From positions 388,236-452,235 of the forward strand of contig QPMI01000054.1 in the NCBI GenBank assembly GCA_004431415.1: a DNA stretch of 64,000 nt, written 5' to 3'. Every line of letters starts with the position of its first letter. The stretch's first letter is position 1. This document shows, piece by piece, positions 11,801 to 20,407 of the stretch. Below the pieces are notes generated by a model. That model was not told the DNA's origin, searched no databases, and was given only the letters and a program-made list of their open reading frames with translations. Made by a program: the position numbers and the translations under genes. This DNA comes from Cyanophora paradoxa. Its lineage: Eukaryota > Glaucocystophyceae > Cyanophorales > Cyanophoraceae.

Positions 11801-12780
11801 GCCTCGAGCTCGAGGACGCGCCCGCACCGGCGCCCACGCCGGAGGAGACGCGCGCCCGCCTCCTAGCCGAAGCCGAGCGCCGCAACAAGCGGGCTCGCGT
11901 TGCACCCAGCGGTGTCCCGCCGGCTGACGCCGCGGCGTACCCGCCATTCCCCATGGGCCCGCCGCCGCCGCGGCCCACCTGGGGCGGGCCGCCACCGGCC
12001 CTGATGCCTCAGATGCCCGGAGGCGGCGGCTACTATTGGCCGCCGGGCATGATGTACGGGCCGCCGATGCCGGGCGTGACCGCCCCTGCTGGCCCCGGCG
12101 CGCCGGCGCCCGGCGACAGCGCCGGTGCAGCCCACTACCAAGCCGCCAAAAACTGGCGCGCTCGCTTGCGCCTCCTGCTCGAGGCTGGCAACGAAGCAAG
12201 CCCGCCGCTTCTGTCCGAAGTCCTGGACGAGATTGCGACCGCCGCCGGTCACAATCTTCCGGGCACGACGCTTCCCAGCGGCGCCTCGTGGGCGGCCCTC
12301 AACGTCGCCGCGACGATTTGGGCTGCGGCCGTTCCCAGCTTGGAACAGTTCGATCGGATCGAATCCGAGCTGCTCCGGCTGATTGGGCAGGCCCAGGCGC
12401 GCCAGGCCGAGGGCCGCTGCCGTCCTGGCGCCCGCGCCGTCCTCCGTGTCTACGGGGACGATGACGGCGAGGACGACTTCGCGACGCGCGCTGCACTGCA
12501 GCCGCGGTCCATCGCCGAAAGCGTCCTGGCGGCTGCGACCAGGGAGCCGCAGCCCCTCACGGACGGGCCGGACCGGAAAACCTCTGCAGCCCCGCAGAGT
12601 CGGTCCGCGGCGTTGCACGCCAGCAACAGCCGGCAGCGCTCGTCGCTGCACTTCCCCACGCCCGCCGCCGACCCTGGTGACCTCACCGGGTACGGCCCGG
12701 ACCGCCCGTCGGACCTCGCGGTCCCGGAGTCCCCCGAAGGCGCGCCGCCCGGCAGCCTCAACGCCCCTATCCCGATTGCG
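5801..12780 (+). CDS. Unrecognised ~2,300-residue block of the polyprotein
   Basis: Between the zinc knuckle and the protease the element keeps one long frame. It spans two overlapping stretches ending at 9118 and 13140, joined at the C run 9106-9110. The N-terminal part (about 6290-8100) looks globular, with balanced hydrophobic content. A basic and serine-rich hinge follows at about 8140-8340, then a second globular part (about 8350-11400). An Arg/Ser-rich segment (11430-11680) and a Pro/Gly/Met-rich segment (11940-12110) lie before the protease. I recognise no helicase, methyltransferase, envelope, chromodomain or dUTPase motif. Normal Ty3/Gypsy elements have Gag joined almost directly to protease, so this block is an addition. 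It shows strong third-position GC like the rest of the element, supporting real coding. Confidence 0.75.
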
Positions 12781-13230
12781 CATGTGATCGATGGGATCTC
12801 GGGCCGCCCGCACGATTTCCGGCGCCTGCAGCTGCAGTGCCCAGGATTCGTCTACGCCCTGAATGCTGACGGCACTCTCGGCGCTAGCACGCGTGTCCAA
12901 ATCCTCTTTGACACCGGCGCTATGGGCGAAGTTGGCGAGAAGCGCCACATGCCCCCGGGCACCCGGTACACGGGTGTGAAGGTCCTGAGGGCCTTCCTGC
13001 ACCACGCCACGATCACGGCCGAAATCGCGCACGTCGTGCTGCGCTTCGGTGACGTGTACGTCTCGCGGGCCGTGTACGTCGTCCCCGACGGCTCCCTGGG
13101 CCCAATGCCGACCTGCTCGTGGGCATCGGCACGATCATGATGGTCGAGGGGCGGATAGACACGACCAGCTCTGGCTGGTGCCTGCACGCGCGCGACGCGC
13201 AATTCCGCCCCCACGTGATCCCTTTTTGCT
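12781..13230 (+). CDS. Retroviral-type aspartic protease
   Basis: The active-site signature FDTGA lies at 12907-12921, preceded by the hydrophobic VQIL strand. About 60 residues on comes the flap-distal segment DLLVGIGTIM (about 13108-13140), matching the conserved late protease strand usually written D-X-I-L/V-G. The DLLVG segment is one frame away from the DTGA segment, and one extra base in the GGGCCC run (13098-13103) joins them. A second break at the T run 13223-13227 leads into the next segment. The enzyme would cleave the polyprotein, acting as a dimer with one Asp from each chain. Confidence 0.85.
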
Positions 13231-14400
13231 GCCCGGACAAACGAAGGGGCCTCTCCTTGTCCGGGTCCTTCGCCCTGTCGTCCTGAAGGACGCGCGCGAG
13301 TGGATGGTCCGCTGCGTGATTGACGGCCCTGCGCCGCCTGCGGACCAGGCTCCGACGCTCGCCGTCGGGCCGGCGCCCGACTCCTTGTCGGCGCTCGGGG
13401 TACTCGCGCCCCACCAGCTGCACCGGCGCCCAGCCGCGGGCGGCAGCCTGCATGTGCGGCTATTAAATCCCGCCAATGAGCCCGTCCTGCTGCCAGCAGG
13501 GGCCGTTGTTGCGGTGGCGGAGGCTAACAACCTGCCGCCCGGCGACTTCGGGTATGACCCGCCACCAGACGATGCGCCCGTGCGCGCAGTCGCCGATACT
13601 TTCATCCGCACGCTGCGAGCCTTTTACCCTAAACGGGGCCAAGGCTTCCGCTCGATGCGTCGCCGGGCCAATCGAACGGCCGCGGCTTATATGGCAGCTG
13701 AGGGCGCGCCGACGCCCCAGCACCCTGCCCCGGGGCCTATCTTTGCGGCACCCGCCGCCCGGCAGTCCGATGCGACTGCAGCCACCGGGCAGGAGCCTGC
13801 GCCGAGCGCACCTCCGCTGTTTGTCCGCATGATGCGCGACGACGACGACGAGGGCCATGAGGTCCCCATCGTCACGATGGAGGGCCTCGCGCTCCACGAT
13901 GAGCCGGTGTCGTCCGACACCGACTCGGAGCTCGAGCGCGACGTCGGGTACCCGGGTTGGACCTCCCCAGAGGAGCGTGAACGAACCCGGCCGGCCCGCC
14001 GCGCCGAGCGCGCCGCACGCCGCCGCGCCCGCGCGGCGCGCGTTGCGCGTCAAGGGCTAACGTAGTCCCAACCAATCCTCCGGGGATCAAATAAATCTCG
14101 CTGCCGACGCAGCCGAGCAGCCGGCGCCTGCGCCGAGCACAGCTGCTGCCCGCCCCGCGACGGCACCAGCGCCGCTGGACGGCCCTGGCTGCTCCGTCCG
14201 TACCACGGACGCGCCGGGCGCGCCTTCTGCAGCCGAGTCCTCTGCCGCGCGCGGCAGGGACAAGGGCAAGGCGCCGCTGCGAGCCGCCCCTCCGGGCCCA
14301 GCGCCTGGACCCTCCCATGGCGGCCCCCGCGGGCGCCTCCGGAAACGACGGGGACGTCGTCTTCCGAAGAGGAGGAGTGGAACCGAGCACGTGCTAAAAT
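13231..14400 (+). CDS. Linker between protease and reverse transcriptase
   Basis: About 390 residues of low-motif sequence: a globular-looking start (PFLLPGQTKGPLLVRV-type strands, about 13222-13640), then acidic and Arg/Ala-rich stretches to about 14050. A Pro/Ala-rich run follows, ending in an acidic SSEEEEW segment just before the RT fingers. Three breaks occur here, at GGG 14054-14056, at CCC 14067-14069 or GGGG 14082-14085, and at CCCCC 14324-14328. Each is repaired by one base of the same kind. No known domain is seen. Confidence 0.6.
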
Positions 14401-15828
14401 CCCGGAATGCGGCTCGCATCCGGCGATGAGCACTGCTGAACGCGCCGAGCTCGAGGCTCTGCTCAAGCGCTATTCGTGCGCGTTCGCCGACTCGGTCACG
14501 GCCACCGAGGGCACGGCCAACCTCCTCCACTACGAGCACGTGATCCGATTGACCTCACGGCTGCCCGTCTTCACGCCCCCGCGGCGTGTAAGCCCGCACG
14601 CCGAGGCCTTCGCCCGTGCTGAAATAAAGCGGCTCCTTGAGCTGGGCTTGATCCAGCCCTCGCAAGCCGCCTACGGCTCGCCGGTCGTGCTCGCTCCTAA
14701 GAAGGACGGCACCTGGCGGTTCTGCGTCGATTACCGACGCTTAAATGCAATCACCGAGCGCGACGTCTTTCCGCTGCCGCGGATCGACGATCAGCTGGAC
14801 CGCCTGCGGGGTCCATGATCTTCTCGACCGTCGACGCGACGGCGGGCTTCTGGCAGCTGCCGCTGGACCCTGCGTCCCGGCAGTACACGGCCTTCGTGGT
14901 GCCCTGGGGCCACTACGAGTGGCGCGTGACCCCGTTTGGCGTGACCAACGGGCCGGCCGCCTTCTCGCGCGCCGTGACCGCCATCCTCGGCCCCCTGCTC
15001 ACGACTTGCGTCACCGCTTATATCGACGATATAACGGTGTTCTCGCCGAGCGTGCCCCAGCACCTGCTGGACCTCGAGGCCTTGTTCCGCGCAATCATGC
15101 CGGCGAACTTGCGCCTGAAGCCCTCCAAGTGCTGCTTCGGGGTGGCTGAGGTTGCCCTGCTCGGGCACCTCGTCTCGGCCGAGGGGATCCGCCAGGACCC
15201 CGCGAAGCTGGCGTTCATTCGCCAGTACCCGCCGCCAGCGAACGCTGACCAATTGAGGTCGTTCCTGGGCTTGGCCGGGTACTACCGGCGGTTCGTGAAC
15301 GGGTTTGCCCGTGTCACCCACCCTTTGCAGCGCCTGCTGCTTCGGGACGCCGTGTGGCAATGGACCGAGGTCCACCAAGCCGCCTTCGAGGCGCTGAAGG
15401 CTGCCCTGCTCGAGGATCTGGTACTCGGGTACCCGGATTTCGAGCGGCCCTTCATCCTGTCGACCGACGCGTCGACGTACGCCATCGGCGCGATCCTGTC
15501 GCAGTCCGACGGCGGCTCGCCCGCCCGTGAGCGGCCCATCGCGTTCATCAGCCGAACGCTGGCGCCCGCTGAGCGGAATTACACCGCCACCGAGCTCGAG
15601 TGCTTGGCGGTTGTATGGGCAATAAAATACTGGCGGCACTTCCTCTTGGGAGGGCCCCAGTTCCTGGTCCGGACGGACCACCAAGCGCTCCAGTGGCTGC
15701 GCTCGCGCGAGGCGACCTCTGGGAGGCTGGGACGCTGGTCCCTCCTCCTGCAGTCCTACGACTTCGTCGTAGAGTACCGCGCGGGGCGCAATAACGGAGG
15801 GCCCGACGCCTGCTCGCGGCCCCGTTGA
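14401..15828 (+). CDS. Reverse transcriptase and RNase H
   Basis: The RT fingers and palm show the Ty3/Gypsy order: the GSPVVLAPKKDGTWRFCVDY segment (about 14680-14740), the LPRIDDQLDRLRG segment, a break at GGGG 14808-14811, then FSTVDATAGFWQLPL, TPFGVTNGPAAF and the catalytic YIDD box at 15019-15030. The connection domain includes FLGLAGYYRRF. RNase H follows with STDASTYAIGAIL, TELECLAVVWAIKYWRHFL and RTDHQALQWL, which carry its D/E/D residues, and ends near 15820. It copies the element RNA into DNA inside the particle. The frame then breaks at CCCC 15820-15823. Confidence 0.95.
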
Positions 15829-17117
15829 ACCACCCGGTTCTCGCCCCTGGCGGCGCCGACGGCAGCTCAGCCGCGCCTGACGCGCTGGCTGGCGCTGCGG
15901 GGCATGGCGTGCCCCAGCCCGGCGACCTCGATGAGCCGCTGCCGCTGTTTGCAGTCGCTCTGGGCGCCGAGGGCGCTGCGGACGCCCGGGTTGCCGTGGA
16001 AGCCCCGCCGGGCCCCCGCCTGACCGAGCTGGCTGATGAGCCGGACGAGGCCGCGCTGCCGGGCCCCGCCCATGCGCCTGGGCCCGCCGAGGCCGAAACG
16101 CCGGCGGCCCCGCCGAGTCGGGCGGAGATCCTCGTCGCGAGGCGACAGGCCCGTCTCCGGCGCCAGCTCGCCTTCGAGGGCGCTCCCGCCGCGAGGCGAG
16201 ACGTCCAGCCCGCCCAGGGGCCGCGTCCACGCCGGACGCGCGCGCCGCCTGAGGCCTTCCGAGAGGGCTCCGACGATGAGCCCGTCTCCCTCTCCGAGCG
16301 CGCGCCCAGAGCCGCGCCGGCGGACGCCGAAGACGAGCCCCAGGGGCCCCGGCGCCGCCCGAACCCCGAGCCCCTGCCGCTGGGCAGGAGGCGCCCCTGC
16401 CCGCAGCCCTGCAGCTGCCGCAGGCCGGCCCGCCGACCCGGCGCGGCCGCAAGCCGACCACCTGGGCCGCGATGCGGCAGGAGGTTGACGAGTGGCACCG
16501 CCTCGCTGTCGAGCAGGGCCTGCCGCCGGCCCCGCGCTCTCCAAGCCCACCGCCGGCTCCCGAGGCCGACCCCATGGAGCTGGGCTCCGATGGCGAGGTC
16601 GCCCCGCCCGTGCCGGGGCCTGAGGCCCCGCGCGAGGCGTCCGAGCTTGAGCTCGACGAGGACGGGTTCCCCGTTACCCTCCTCGATCGCGTACGCCGCC
16701 GGCTCCCGTCGGGACCGCGGCGCTACGAGGGGCCTGTCGCGCCCCTGCCGCGCGACCAGCGTCCGCCTGAGGCCCCGCGCCGGGGCAAGACGCCCCGCAA
16801 GGCCGACAACCCGCGCCACTGGCGCTGCGGCCCGCCGCTGTACCCCCGTCAGGACGATCCCGACGAGGGGCCCGAGGGCGGCGCCCCGGCGGCGTCGTCC
16901 TCCGCGGCTGCGTCGACCACTGCGGCGACAGCGGGCTCATCTGAGCCGCCGGCTGCCCCTGAGGCGCCCTCGAGCGGCGACGCCGGCTCGAGCGGCGGCC
17001 CAGCCGCGGGCCTGGAACGGGAGCTCCTCTCGTCCAGCGCCATCGCCCCTGGCCCTGAGCTGGGCGAGGTCCGAGACCGCCGCAAGCCGCGCTTGCTGGA
17101 GCTGGTCCAGGACACCT
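15829..17117 (+). CDS. Pro/Ala/acid-rich linker between RNase H and integrase
   Basis: About 430 residues rich in Pro, Ala, Glu, Asp and Arg lie where most Ty3/Gypsy elements join RNase H almost directly to integrase. The frame switches once inside, at CCCC 16394-16397, and both sides keep the same composition. No domain is recognised; it is probably a disordered spacer. It ends at LLELVQDTW, where the GGG run 17118-17120 carries the last break before integrase. Confidence 0.7.
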
Positions 17118-18621
17118 GGGATTGCGCGCCGCCGCCTTCCTTGACGGGCCCCTGCCCGAGGCCCTGCGCCACATGTTCCCCGCGCGGCGAGTCCGGCTGC
17201 TCGCTGCGCAGAAGGCGGACTCGCTGTGCCGCAAGCTGTTCTCCTGGCACGAGAACGGCGTGAACGAGGCGCGCTGCACGCGCGCCTCCTGCCAGACGGG
17301 CGACTGCTACCTCTGCAGTCAGGCCAAGGCGGCCTTCGTCAAATTCGCCCAGAAATTTGACGTGGACACAGACGGCGTGCTCGTCCGCCGCCCGGCCGCG
17401 CCCCACGGGCGCTTCGTGCCCGTCCTGCCTGAGTCCTGGCAGGACCGCGTCCTGTACGCGTACCACGATGGGTGGGGCCACCGCGGCGCCTCGATCGTCG
17501 CCCGCCGGATCCTGCTGAGGTTCTGGTGGCCGGGCATGCTTGCGGCAGTCGCTCGCTACGTGCGGAGCTGCCATTGCTGCCAGTTCGCCAAGGCTGTGAA
17601 GCCGCGGCGAACCGCGATCGCAGTCATCGAGGCCGAGGGCCGGAATGACTTGTGGCAGGTGGACGTGTTCCACCTTGACCCGACGCCGCGCGGCAACCGG
17701 TATTTGGTTGCCTGGGTGAACGCGTGGGACAAGTACACGCGGCTGTACCCGAAAGCCGACCTGGACGGCTGGTCCATGCTCGAAATGGGCCGAGACTTCG
17801 TCTCGAATGAGGGCGTGCCGCTGCGCCTCCTCATGGACAACGGGTCCAGCCTGAAGGGCGGCCCGTTCAACGAGTACTTCCGGAAGCTCGGGACTCGTTT
17901 CATTTACGCCGCTGCGTACCACCATTCGACGAATGGGCTGGTAGAGCGGCTGGGGGGCGTCGTGAAGACGCTGCTCCACGCGGCGTGCCGCGCCGAGCGC
18001 GAGCCGATGCACGAGTGGGACCAGCACGTGCACGAGGTGCAGCTGGCGCTCCGCACGACCGTGCACGCGGCCACGGGCTACTCGCCCGCGCTCCTGCACC
18101 TGGGGCACGAGCTCACGCTGCCCGCGGACGTGCGCTTCGGGGTCGAGATGCTCGACACCCTTAGCTACGCCGACTACGTGTCAATCGTAGTGCGTTCCGC
18201 GAAGAGCCGCGAGGCTGCAGTGCGCGAGTACCGCCGCTGGTACCGCCGCCAAATGGTGCACCGGACGGGTGACCTGCCGGACCGCCGCCGCTTCGGCGTG
18301 GGCGACAAAGTCCTGTGCTGGCTGGGCGACCGTGACAAGGGGTTGTTCAACTCCTGGGTCGGCCCTTTCACCGTCATGAGCGTGCACCCGGGCGGGTACA
18401 CGTACGTCGTACGTGGCCTTGCGCGGCCCTACGGCGCGGTGGGCGCCGGCCGCCAGAAGGCGCGCGACACCCGTGAGACGATCGTGCATATCGACTGCAT
18501 GATCCCGTTCCGCGTGCGAGACGCGAACGCGCCTGCACGGCCGGCCCGAGGGCGGCCCAAGGCGGCGGGTGGGCCGGCTGCCGCGGCCGCAGCGCCGGCG
18601 GCTCCGGCGGGAGCGGCTTAA
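17118..18621 (+). CDS. Integrase (HHCC, D,D35E, GPY/F)
   Basis: About 500 residues. A zinc-binding HHCC region runs from the His pair of YHDGWGHRG to SCHCCQ (about 17460-17585). The catalytic core starts LWQVDVFHLD with the first Asp, has the second Asp in MDNGSSLKG (about 17834) and the Glu in LVERLGG (about 17943). Exactly 35 residues separate the last two, the D,D35E spacing of retroviral-type integrases. Near the C-terminus WVGPFTVMSV is a GPY/F module as found in Ty3/Gypsy and gammaretroviral integrases. The tail is Ala/Gly/Pro-rich; no chromodomain is seen. The stop is TAA at 18619-18621. Confidence 0.95.
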
Positions 18622-19917
18622 GGGAAAGCCGGCTCCGAGCCGCGTCCCGACCCCACGCGAGGGCAAGGACATGAGAGCGGCTGCGCTAGCCCCTTGGCAG
18701 CGCTGAGCAAGAGATCGCCCGAGGCGGGCTGGATCGACGGGCCTCAGAGCCCCGCGCACAACGCGAAAGCCCCGAGCCGAGAGAAGAGGCTGCGGGCGGC
18801 CGTCAGCCTTGAGCACAGCTCGGCGCGGTGACAGGGTGCGAGTCCCTTGTAAAGACCCGGGCAAATTGGATGAGCCGCGGGCGGCCGGTGGCCTTGAGCA
18901 CAGCTCGGCACGGTGACAGGGCTGGGGCCCTCCGAAGACCTAGCCGAGCCCTAGGACGCGCCTCGCGTCTGCAGAAGGGTCGGTAGGCGGCTGTGACGCC
19001 GAGTTCTGCCTCGGGTACAGCGACAGGGGATGTCCATTCCCCTCCGTGTAAGACCTGGCGGTGTACCAGGGCGCGCCTTGCGCCGGTGGGGGTACACGCA
19101 GGCGGTCGTTACGCCGGATCCCACTCCGGGTACGACGACTGGGGACGCAAAAATTCCCCCATTCAGGGCTCTGCACCGGGGACGCTCGGTGGCAGTTCGC
19201 CTGGGAGGGTCACGTCCCCTCGCAATGGACGTGCATGCACGGGTCGGGCAGGGCACCTGCCGTCACGAGTGACGGTGGTTTGAGCCCTGTGGGCGGCGCC
19301 TAGCCTCGCCCTGGAGATCCCTAGCTCCACCGCCGTCGGGGTCCCCCGATTCGATGCCGTGCAATTGCTGTGGGAGCGCGGCTTGTGCCTAGGCAGCGTC
19401 GCACGACGGGCTGCATATCCCTAAGCGCTGGGACGGGCATATTGCTGTGGGCTATCGAGTGCCATCGCGACGCTACGCCCGCGTTGCTGTTGCAGCGTGC
19501 GCTCTTGCGGCTAACGTGCTGCGCGATGAGGGCAGGGCCCCCTCGGCTTCTGTCTCCGTACCGCTCGCCTCGTGCGGGTTTGCCTGGGCCGCCGGCCCGA
19601 AGTTGGACCTTGCCCCCTGGGCACTACACGCTGGAGTCGTACCGGCACCCGCCGGGCGACAGCCTTTTTCGATTCCCGGCAGTCGCCGGACGTAGACGGG
19701 CTCGGCGTCTTTTCGATTCCCGGCAGTAGCCGGTGACGCCGACCGTGAGTGGCTCGGAGCCTTTTTTCGATTCCCGGCAGTAGCCGGTAGCTCCGAGCGT
19801 TTGTGTATAGCGGCCGGGGTCGCGTTGTATAGAGAGCTCAGGCTCGATCAAATTCCTGGCTTCCCCGGCCCTCTCTCTGTTCGCCTTCGGGCGTAGACCC
19901 GCGCGGACGCGGGATCC
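18622..19917 (+). other. Retrotransposon 3' non-coding region
   Basis: About 1.3 kb between the integrase stop and the purine tract. It holds two diverged direct repeats of about 46 bases (18792-18837 and 18877-18921, sharing GAGCACAGCTCGGC and GGTGACAGGG) and a group of three hairpins near the end, listed separately. No long frame with recognisable sequence is seen. Such length is unusual for a Gypsy 3' region and suggests RNA-level functions. Confidence 0.6.
19651..19797 (+). repeat. Three tandem stem-loops with a shared TTCGATTCCCGGCAG core
   Basis: The core TTTTCGATTCCCGGCAG plus TAGCCGG (TCGCCGG in the first) occurs at 19665-19689, 19710-19733 and 19762-19787. Each core ends in a small hairpin, CCGGC-AGTA-GCCGG. 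Copies two and three are also enclosed by outer 8-bp stems: TCGGCGTC 19702-19709 with GACGCCGA 19735-19742, and CTCGGAGC 19753-19760 with GCTCCGAG 19790-19797. The outer stems differ in sequence but both pair, so structure appears conserved. The core is nearly the exact complement of the primer-binding region at 3563-3576. Confidence 0.8.
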
Positions 19918-19928
19918 GAGAGGAGGAG
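19918..19928 (+). promoter_or_regulatory. Polypurine tract
   Basis: GAGAGGAGGAG lies one base before the 3' LTR, the expected place and composition for priming plus-strand DNA synthesis. Confidence 0.85.
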
Positions 19929-19929
19929 T

Positions 19930-20212
19930 TGTCGCATCCGACTTTACAGTGGATGCTCGATTGTGAGCCGCTAGGGCTCTAGATGATGTATGCAGCCTTC
20001 GTGCTGCTAGGCCGACGGCGCCTAGGCTAGTTAGAGCGCCGCGGTCATTTGTATGCGTGTGTCGGGGTACGCCGTAGTTGGACGGGTACACCCTCAGTCT
20101 ACCATCACGGTGGCTAACAGCAGCAGCACTCGCCAAACCCCGCCCTGCCGAGCTTGCACTCCGCACGGGCTTCTCGCGCGCACGATTAGACACACTAATC
20201 TCGCACGCGACA
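19930..20212 (+). repeat. 3' LTR (283 bp)
   Basis: Identical to 3271-3553 over its full length. It is followed by the right copy of the ATATG target duplication. Confidence 0.97.
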
Positions 20213-20217
20213 ATATG
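20213..20217. repeat. Target site duplication, right copy (ATATG)
   Basis: Matches 3266-3270. Removing the element and one copy restores the run from GCAATATATATG straight into CATTGTATATAT. Confidence 0.9.
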
Positions 20218-20407
20218 CATTGTATATATATATGGCCAGCGCCTGATGACATGATCATGATGGCCGCAAGCCCGAGTCCTAGATCTAGATCCGACATATA
20301 TATCTTCATGTTATATAAATCTTCATGTCTAGAGCTGGGCCGTTGCTTTCTCTAGATCTCGCGCGCCGACCTCACCTTCGATTCTCTCACACTCTCTGCC
20401 TGCGCAG

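Larger units (their letters stand above)
3271..20212 (+). mobile_element. Complete Ty3/Gypsy LTR retrotransposon, 16.9 kb
   Basis: The element has two 283-bp LTRs with TGTCGC...GCGACA termini, a 5-bp target duplication, a tRNA-like primer site, a purine tract before the 3' LTR, and Gag, protease, RT, RNase H and integrase in the Ty3/Gypsy order. The LTRs are identical over all 283 bases, so insertion was very recent on a genomic timescale. The element is unusually long: about 2,400 residues of unknown sequence lie between the nucleocapsid zinc knuckle and the protease. It sits in the same orientation as the host EF-hand gene it interrupts. Eleven single-base frame breaks are discussed under findings. 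Confidence 0.97.

Noticed and set aside
14401-18621. Endogenous virus with an envelope gene
   Set aside because: No frame with signal peptide, membrane anchor or glycosylation-rich ectodomain is present after integrase; the element is an ordinary LTR retrotransposon in that respect.
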